Positions 1-4,560 of a stretch of 8,256 bases of DNA are shown piece after piece (positions within the stretch are counted from its first letter, which is position 1; the number at the start of each line of letters is the position of its first letter). The DNA is taken from assembly GCA_903908015.1 (NCBI GenBank), contig CAIVQI010000057.1:1-8256 (forward strand). Direction: 5' to 3'. The position numbers and the translations under genes were made by a program. This DNA is from an uncultured Bacteroidota bacterium. GTDB lineage: Bacteria > Bacteroidota > Bacteroidia > UBA7662. The notes under the pieces are model-generated. The model had not been told where the DNA came from. It worked only from the letters and a program-made list of their open reading frames with translations, and searched no databases.

Positions 1-686
1 CATGGCCTGATGGGGTCGAATACCTGGACATCAAGGGTGCCAATGAGGGTAAATAAGATAATCAGTGCCATCGTCACCACCATCGGTCCCAGGCTATTGG
101 AAGAAAATCCTGACAAGGTAAGCGATAAAGTACTCACCGTGAGGAGTGCGAGGTAGGCCAATGCAAATCCACTGAGGAAGCGCCAGAGAATATCGCCCTG
201 TTGAAGGATCAGAATCCCATCGCTGTTGAGCACCACCAAGTCGCCTCGCCCGAATAATGCCAGGCTGATGCCCACAGCGCATATACCCAGCCAGACCAGG
301 ATCATTAAGGTATAGAGGGCCCCGGCCGTGCACTTGGCCATCCAAAGCGCTGTGCGCGATAAGGGTCTGGTCATCAGCATGCGTAAGGTTCCCGTTGCCG
401 CTTCACCCGAGATCAGGTCGGCCGTCACCAGGGCAACGAGGAGCGGAACGTGAATGATCAAAAGTTGGAGCACAATAAATGACATTAGATTTCCATTGAG
501 GAGGCTTCCCTGGAGATCGAAGCTTTGTTCGATTCCAGAGGTCACAAAGCGCACGTAGGACTCGCCGTCGAGATGCATGGCCAACTCTATAACGCCCACC
601 AATACGGTAATGGCGGCCAAGCCGAGGTATGACCGCGGTTTGGCGGCGATTTTGATGAACTCATTGGTTACTGCAGCGATGAACAT
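1..686 (-). CDS. ABC-2 type transporter permease subunit, 3'-truncated by the window edge
   Basis: Reading the minus strand from the ATG at 686-684 gives 228 codons with no stop up to base 1, so the C-terminus lies outside the window. An in-frame TAG lies a few codons upstream and no other ATG or GTG intervenes, which fixes the start. Hydrophobic, likely membrane-spanning stretches fall at about residues 20-37, 67-89, 121-146, 170-191 and 200-218. Between the second and third lies the cytoplasmic segment SGEAATGTLRMLMTRPLSR (about 93-111). It matches the pattern E-x-GTL-R-L-x-x-P-L-SR seen in ABC-2/BcrB/NatB-like permeases. The gene starts 60 bp after the ATPase stop on the same strand, so the two are probably one operon encoding an inner-membrane exporter. 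The substrate cannot be told from sequence. A sixth helix is expected beyond the edge. Confidence 0.85.
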   Translation of the reverse strand, partial: MFIAAVTNEFIKIAAKPRSYLGLAAITVLVGVIELAMHLDGESYVRFVTSGIEQSFDLQGSLLNGNLMSFIVLQLLIIHVPLLVALVTADLISGEAATGTLRMLMTRPLSRTALWMAKCTAGALYTLMILVWLGICAVGISLALFGRGDLVVLNSDGILILQQGDILWRFLSGFALAYLALLTVSTLSLTLSGFSSNSLGPMVVTMALIILFTLIGTLDVQVFDPIRP

Positions 687-746
687 GGCTTTTTCAATGG
701 TGATTCTTTGGTTACACTAATTGGATTTTGGAGGCCATCACTTCGG

Positions 747-1676
747 TCAGGAGTTCACCAGTTGAAGGAAGTAGTCTTCCAATGCGCGATGCGGCTCCAA
801 ACTGTGCAGTTGCACCCCAGCGTCTACGAGGGCACGCGAGAAGTGGGGCACTTGCTCGCGCTCTGTTTGGATCACAAGCCGCCCATCTTTTTGGCCGAGC
901 AATGCCACCTCCGGCATCTGCCGAAGCAGGGCTTCGGCTTGGGCAATGGGACGAGCATCGAGGTACATATGCAAGGGTTGTTCGTGCAGGAGTTCTCGTA
1001 CGCTCCCCTCGCGAACACTTTGGCCTTTGTGTACAATGAGCATTCGGGTGGCGATGAGTTCAATTTCCGTGAGCAGGTGAGAGGACAGCACCACTGTTTT
1101 GCCCATTTCACGGCTCAATTTCAAAATAAGCGCGCGAATATCGATGATGCCTTGGGGATCAAGACCTGTGGTGGGCTCATCGAGCAGAATGAGATCGGGG
1201 TCGTGCATGAGGGCCTGGGCAATGCCCAACCGCTGCTTCATTCCATGCGAAAAACCCTTCACATGGTCGTGTTCCCGACCCGAGAGGCCCACAAAATCGA
1301 TCATTTCACGGATTCGCTTGCGGTCGACCTTATTCCCCTTCGCCCCACTAACCCTGGCCAATAATTCCAGATTGGTTTGGGCCGACAAATACCCATGGAA
1401 ATCGGGTTTTTCAATGATGCAACCGATGCGTGACAAAATTTCGTTTCGGTGCGTTTGATACGACATCCCAAACATGCGCACGGTGCCTCGATCAGCCCTA
1501 ATCAGGTCCAGGATAATGCGCAAACTTGTGCTCTTTCCTGCACCATTCGGTCCCAGAAATCCGTAAACATCACCCTTGTAGACCGTGAAGTCGACCCCAC
1601 GCAAGGCCTCGAACGAACCGAATTTCTTGTGCAATCCCCTCACCTCGATTACCGCATCAGCATTTGGTGGCATCAT
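747..1676 (-). CDS. ABC transporter ATP-binding protein (BcrA/NatA-like exporter ATPase)
   Basis: This 309-residue protein is a single ABC nucleotide-binding domain with a C-terminal extension. Walker A is GPNGAGKST (42-50), the signature is FSHGMKQRL (142-150), Walker B is LILLDEP (162-168), the D-loop is GLDP (171-174) and the switch histidine is H200. The Q-loop region reads IIEKPDFHGYLSAQTNL, with Glu where many ABC ATPases have Gln. This E-x-P-x-F-x-x-x-L form is common in the bacitracin/lantibiotic-export (BcrA) branch. About 95 residues after the core form the variable C-terminal domain typical of ABC-2 drivers. It energises the permease encoded 60 bp downstream. The start is an ATG doublet (residues 1-2) without a clear Shine-Dalgarno sequence. 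The substrate is unknown; an antimicrobial peptide, lipid or ion is possible. A gliding-motility GldA role is less likely, because no gldF/gldG pair is visible. Confidence 0.93.
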   Translation of the reverse strand: MMPPNADAVIEVRGLHKKFGSFEALRGVDFTVYKGDVYGFLGPNGAGKSTSLRIILDLIRADRGTVRMFGMSYQTHRNEILSRIGCIIEKPDFHGYLSAQTNLELLARVSGAKGNKVDRKRIREMIDFVGLSGREHDHVKGFSHGMKQRLGIAQALMHDPDLILLDEPTTGLDPQGIIDIRALILKLSREMGKTVVLSSHLLTEIELIATRMLIVHKGQSVREGSVRELLHEQPLHMYLDARPIAQAEALLRQMPEVALLGQKDGRLVIQTEREQVPHFSRALVDAGVQLHSLEPHRALEDYFLQLVNS

Positions 1677-1713
1677 AAGCTATAAAAACACCCTATGATT
1701 GGATTAAGTTTGT

Positions 1714-1765
1714 TCGGGGACAGAAAAAAACCGAGTTTTGTAGCCCTGATTTTGGCTCTCCCCGA
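1714..1765. promoter_or_regulatory. Imperfect 10-bp inverted repeat in the divergent intergenic region
   Basis: TCGGGGACAG (1714-1723) is matched on the other strand by CTCTCCCCGA (1756-1765), 9 of 10 positions complementary, with 32 bases between the arms. It lies in the 146-bp region between the leftward ABC ATPase gene and the rightward cysteine-protein gene. It is therefore placed where an operator, or a hairpin in the leader of the leftward transcript, could act. The rest of this region is AT-rich toward 1823. I found no convincing TAnnTTTG box of the Bacteroidota type. The function is inferred from position only. Confidence 0.25.
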
Positions 1766-1822
1766 CCTATTTTAGGTGCAGAAATTCAGGATAGTAACAT
1801 TTTATAGTTATAACATATTATT

Positions 1823-2434
1823 GTGTTAAATCCATATATAAAACTTGTTTTTTATTTATTGGGCTTCGTTCTTCTGCACGTTAATCAACATGCGTGGGGT
1901 CAAAACAACACCCTCTCATTGGATACATTGTCCCATAAATTTTTCATTACGGCGGATGAAAAGCACCGCTGCGTTTGTGGTGATGCAGCGAAACTTCAGG
2001 CGTGCGACACCTGCTTTGATGCGGCCCATCCCATCCTAAAAACCGCATTTGACATGGGCTGTCGCCATAAAGAGATCATCAAGGGGTCATGTTGGACTTT
2101 TGCCAATGAGGTATATCATCGAACCGTGGGGCCCGAAGGAAAGACGAAAATCTACCTGAAGTCGAAAGGCGGTCCGTATGCATCGACGAGCCTGATTGAA
2201 CCTGGCGATTGGATCTACCACATCAACTACTCCTACCGTGGGGTCGATCACAGTGCATTGTTCATATGCTGGACGGATGTTGAACGGCGCAAGGGATTAA
2301 CGCTCAGCTACTACGGTCAAAACCGCAAAACACCCGCACGGATCGAAGAATTCGACCTGAGAAGCGTATTTGGCATCTTTCGGGCCCAAACGGGCCATGA
2401 TGCCCCCCCGCTAATGAATCCTCAAATGCCATGA
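1823..2434 (+). CDS. Secreted cysteine-rich protein, probable NlpC/P60- or CHAP-like hydrolase
   Basis: The 203-residue product begins at GTG. An upstream in-frame TAA (1811-1813) and the lack of another ATG before about residue 78 support this start, as does the signal peptide it yields: Lys7, a hydrophobic core at about 8-20, and likely cleavage after AWG (about 26). The mature part opens with a cysteine knuckle, C50-x-C52-x8-C61-x2-C64, which may bind metal or form disulfides. Then comes GSCWTFANEVY with C90, and later EPGDWIYH followed by VDHSALFI with H143. This order (Cys at a helix start, a P-G-D turn, then a His strand) is that of papain-fold NlpC/P60 and CHAP hydrolases, which cut peptidoglycan peptides or other amides. 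No named family was recognised and the assignment is inferred from the motif layout. There is no C-terminal anchor or sorting tag. Its stop overlaps the exosortase start by ATGA, implying a shared job in the envelope. Confidence 0.8.
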   Translation: MLNPYIKLVFYLLGFVLLHVNQHAWGQNNTLSLDTLSHKFFITADEKHRCVCGDAAKLQACDTCFDAAHPILKTAFDMGCRHKEIIKGSCWTFANEVYHRTVGPEGKTKIYLKSKGGPYASTSLIEPGDWIYHINYSYRGVDHSALFICWTDVERRKGLTLSYYGQNRKTPARIEEFDLRSVFGIFRAQTGHDAPPLMNPQMP

Positions 2435-3096
2435 AAACCGAATCCGTAGAACCGCACAGCCAAAACGACCCCTCGGAAGGGAAAAAATCGCTTCCAGTAA
2501 AGGTTTTGGCGAAAATAAAACACTATACCACAGGCGAATGGTACTATTTGGGAGACCTCGTTTGGTTTGCTGGACTCTTATTGGTTTTTCATTTCAGCTA
2601 TCATTCGGTGGCGGATTCTTTGCTCGCGCTACCATGGGTACAATCGATTCGCCTGGGCCTCGCTGTCCACATCAGTGAAGTCAGTTTCCTGTTGTGCAGC
2701 TGGGCGGGATTAGACACAGAGGTACTCTCAAACCGCACAATCTACTTCGCTAATGGACGCGGACTCACTGTGGTCGAAGGTTGCTCTGGCTTTAAACAAC
2801 TTCTTCAAAGTGCTTTCCTGCTCATTTTATTTCCGGGCAATTGGCGCCACAAATTGTGGTTTGTGCCCGGCGCTTTATTGATTGTGCATGCTGCGAATGT
2901 GTTTCGCATTGCCCTACTTGCCGCTTGGTCGGGACTGAACTGGCCTTTCTGGCAATGGATGCACGACTACCCCTTTCGAGCGCTCTACTTTTTGGTCATT
3001 TTCGCGCTTTGGTATGCGTGGAATGAAAACAGAGTACGCGTACAACAGCCGATAGGGCTTGTGCAGTCTACAGCACCTACTGGGCAGCTAAATTAA
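2431..3096 (+). CDS. Exosortase/archaeosortase family protein
   Basis: This 221-residue integral membrane protein carries the three conserved catalytic positions of the exosortase/archaeosortase family: Cys118 in VVEGCSGFKQ, Arg159 in NVFRI, and His178 in WMHDYPFR. A hydrophilic N-terminus (about 1-35) precedes likely membrane segments near 41-57, 79-93, 121-136, 142-166 and 182-197. Enzymes of this family act as cysteine transpeptidases that cut a C-terminal tripartite sorting tag (PEP-CTERM or analogue) and join the exported protein to an envelope component. The size fits the short single-domain forms (XrtF-like) found in Bacteroidota, and no EpsI domain is fused. I cannot assign a subtype. 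The start overlaps the stop of the preceding secreted cysteine-protein gene (ATGA). No protein with an evident sorting tag is encoded in the window, so its substrate must lie elsewhere. The 3' end overlaps the convergent thioredoxin gene by 20 bp. Confidence 0.9.
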   Translation: MKTESVEPHSQNDPSEGKKSLPVKVLAKIKHYTTGEWYYLGDLVWFAGLLLVFHFSYHSVADSLLALPWVQSIRLGLAVHISEVSFLLCSWAGLDTEVLSNRTIYFANGRGLTVVEGCSGFKQLLQSAFLLILFPGNWRHKLWFVPGALLIVHAANVFRIALLAAWSGLNWPFWQWMHDYPFRALYFLVIFALWYAWNENRVRVQQPIGLVQSTAPTGQLN

Positions 3097-3373
3097 TCTG
3101 TCGCACCAATTCTGTTGCCTGCACCACGCCCGATTGGCGCCACTTAATTTCACCATTACGGAACAAAATCAGTGTTGGTACGCCTTGAACCCGAAAATGA
3201 GCCGCAGCACGGGGCTGTTGGTCAACGTCGACCTTAATCACGAGGGCTGAATCACCTACCTGCGATTTAACTTGCTCCAAAATGGGTGCCATCATGCGGC
3301 AAGGCCCGCACCAAGTCGCGAAAAAATCGACCAACACAGGCTTATCACCCGCAATCATTTCCTGAAAAGTCAT
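3077..3373 (-). CDS. Thioredoxin
   Basis: The 98-residue protein is a minimal thioredoxin fold with the redox motif WCGPC at residues 22-26, preceded by VDFFAT, and with the cis-proline loop GVPT at about 66-69. It would reduce disulfides in partner proteins through the Cys23/Cys26 pair. There is no signal peptide, so it is predicted to be cytoplasmic. It is slightly shorter than the usual 105-110 residues, lacking part of the N-terminal strand and helix. Its ATG lies 11 bp after the rhodanese stop on the same strand, and the pair follows a Crp/Fnr-like gene. A role with the sulfurtransferase in thiol or sulfane-sulfur handling is a reasonable inference. It is probably one of several thioredoxins in the genome, so no trxA symbol is assigned. 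Its last 20 bp overlap the end of the convergent exosortase gene. Confidence 0.93.
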   Translation of the reverse strand: MTFQEMIAGDKPVLVDFFATWCGPCRMMAPILEQVKSQVGDSALVIKVDVDQQPRAAAHFRVQGVPTLILFRNGEIKWRQSGVVQATELVRQINLAAQ

Positions 3374-3384
3374 GAACAGCGCTG

Positions 3385-3759
3385 TTATTGTTGGCCTACA
3401 AGCTTGTTCACATTCTGCCAGGTTCCGCCATTGATTACTTGAGGAATGCCATTTTGGTCGAGGATACTCTTCGCTTGCCCACTGCGCATACCACTCTTGC
3501 AGAATACCACGACCCCCTTTTTGCCTTTGAATCGTGCGATTTGGCTGGATACCTGATCCAAGGGAATATTGACCGCACCCGGAACACTTCCACCTGAGAA
3601 TTCACCGGGGGTGCGCACGTCAACCAAAAAAGCGCCGTTTTTGACGGCCTCACTCAACTCGTTATTGCCCGATTGCCCGAGCAACTGACCAAACAATCCA
3701 AACATAAGAAAAGGAGTAATAGGGATGAAGAAACGAAGGAAAAAATTTTGTTTTGACAT
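3385..3759 (-). CDS. Single-domain rhodanese (sulfurtransferase) with N-terminal membrane segment
   Basis: The 124-residue product starts with a short basic stretch and a hydrophobic segment (about 6-28). This could be an uncleaved anchor or a signal peptide, and it would place the domain in or across the inner membrane. The rhodanese fold follows: FLVDVRTPGEFSGGSVPGAVNIPL (44-67, the CH2A-like region) and the active-site loop CKSGMRS with the persulfide-carrying Cys87, then the INGGT strand near the end. Single-domain rhodaneses move sulfane sulfur to thiol acceptors. The gene lies between a crp-like regulator (87 bp upstream) and a thioredoxin (11 bp downstream), all on the minus strand. 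Thioredoxin is a known acceptor or reductant for rhodanese persulfide, so cooperation is plausible. No Shine-Dalgarno sequence is visible before the ATG. Confidence 0.92.
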   Translation of the reverse strand: MSKQNFFLRFFIPITPFLMFGLFGQLLGQSGNNELSEAVKNGAFLVDVRTPGEFSGGSVPGAVNIPLDQVSSQIARFKGKKGVVVFCKSGMRSGQAKSILDQNGIPQVINGGTWQNVNKLVGQQ

Positions 3760-3846
3760 AAATAATGAGCCATTGTATTGATGGATGCAAATGTCGGGAC
3801 TGAATACGGATTGTACCGCTACTAAAGTGACACAAGCGATAGCGAC

Positions 3847-4488
3847 TTATCCTAAGCCTGATGGGCCAACCAAACGGATTTTATTGCGCGCGAGGGTTAA
3901 TTTACCCTCCGTTTCCAGTTCCTTGAGCAAGCGCGACACCACAACGCGTGCTGTACCCAATTCATTGGCCAATTGCTCATGGGTGATGTACAATATGCGC
4001 GCCTTTTGCATTTCGGATTTCTTGTTCAATAAATTCCACAACCTTTCGTCCATTTTCTGGAATGCAATGGCATTGACCATGTCCAATAACTCTTCAAAAC
4101 GGCGGTGGTACATTCGAAATAGATACTCAACCCACTGGGGATGATGGCGTCCCAAATCCAACATTCGATCCACCGGAAGAAACAGGATTTCAGCATCGTC
4201 CTCCACTTCTGCACGCACTTTCGAGGCTGATGCACTCCATCCCCCTAAAACAGACATCACGCAGCTCTCACCAGCCTGAATATAATAAAGAAGGATTTCA
4301 CGGCCATCGGGCTCGGTGCGCATCACCTTGAGGGTTCCTTTTAATACCAGCGGTATCGAGCCAGATGAAGTTTCTTCCTGCACCACAGCTGTGCCCGACT
4401 TAAATGCTTTTCGAATCCCTACTTCCGACAGCTGCTGGGCCAAATGTGGAAAATCACGAAAATCATCGGTGGTGTGAAGCTCAGTCAT
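3847..4488 (-). CDS. Crp/Fnr family transcriptional regulator
   Basis: The 213-residue protein has a cyclic-nucleotide-binding-like beta-barrel (about 25-110, including VLKGTLKVMRTEPDGREILLY), a long dimerisation helix (about 115-150) and a C-terminal winged helix-turn-helix. The recognition region reads ITHEQLANELGTARVVVSRLLKELE (about 168-192), a typical Crp/Fnr HTH. The N-terminal cysteine cluster that binds 4Fe-4S in Fnr is absent. The only cysteine is C76 in GESCVMSVLGG, which sits in the effector barrel and could sense thiol chemistry. The cAMP-contacting Arg-Ser motif of Crp is not evident, so the signal is unknown. Downstream on the same strand are rhodanese and thioredoxin genes. It most likely controls them and perhaps itself. 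It is divergent from uvrA, with 72 bp between the chosen starts. Confidence 0.92.
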   Translation of the reverse strand: MTELHTTDDFRDFPHLAQQLSEVGIRKAFKSGTAVVQEETSSGSIPLVLKGTLKVMRTEPDGREILLYYIQAGESCVMSVLGGWSASASKVRAEVEDDAEILFLPVDRMLDLGRHHPQWVEYLFRMYHRRFEELLDMVNAIAFQKMDERLWNLLNKKSEMQKARILYITHEQLANELGTARVVVSRLLKELETEGKLTLARNKIRLVGPSGLG

Positions 4489-4560
4489 TTCACAAAAATA
4501 AACAACAATAAAAGTGATTTGTACCGAACTTTGCGCGCCAAAGCAGCAGGAATAACAGCA

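Noticed and set aside
708..1364. 218-codon plus-strand open frame opposite the ABC ATPase gene
   Set aside because: It is antisense to a gene with all ABC motifs in the correct frame, and its own translation shows no recognisable domain.
3375..3386. Perfect 12-bp palindrome AACAGCGCTGTT spanning the rhodanese-thioredoxin gap
   Set aside because: A six-pair palindrome is expected about twice by chance in a window this long. It is inside an operon with no loop for a strong hairpin, so there is no reason to call it functional.
3773..3790. TTGTAT-N6-ATGCAA as a possible Crp/Fnr site before the rhodanese gene
   Set aside because: Only 5 of 6 positions are symmetric, the spacing differs from Crp and Fnr consensus sites, and it lies only 14-31 bp before the start codon.
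3817..3844. CGCTA...TAGCG stem as a terminator after the crp-like gene
   Set aside because: A five-pair stem with an 18-base loop and no T-run on the minus-strand side is too weak.
4493..4500. TATTTTTG on the minus strand matching the Bacteroidota TAnnTTTG box for the crp-like gene
   Set aside because: It is four bases from the ATG, would imply a leaderless transcript, and has no TTG at the right distance upstream. In AT-rich DNA the match may be chance.
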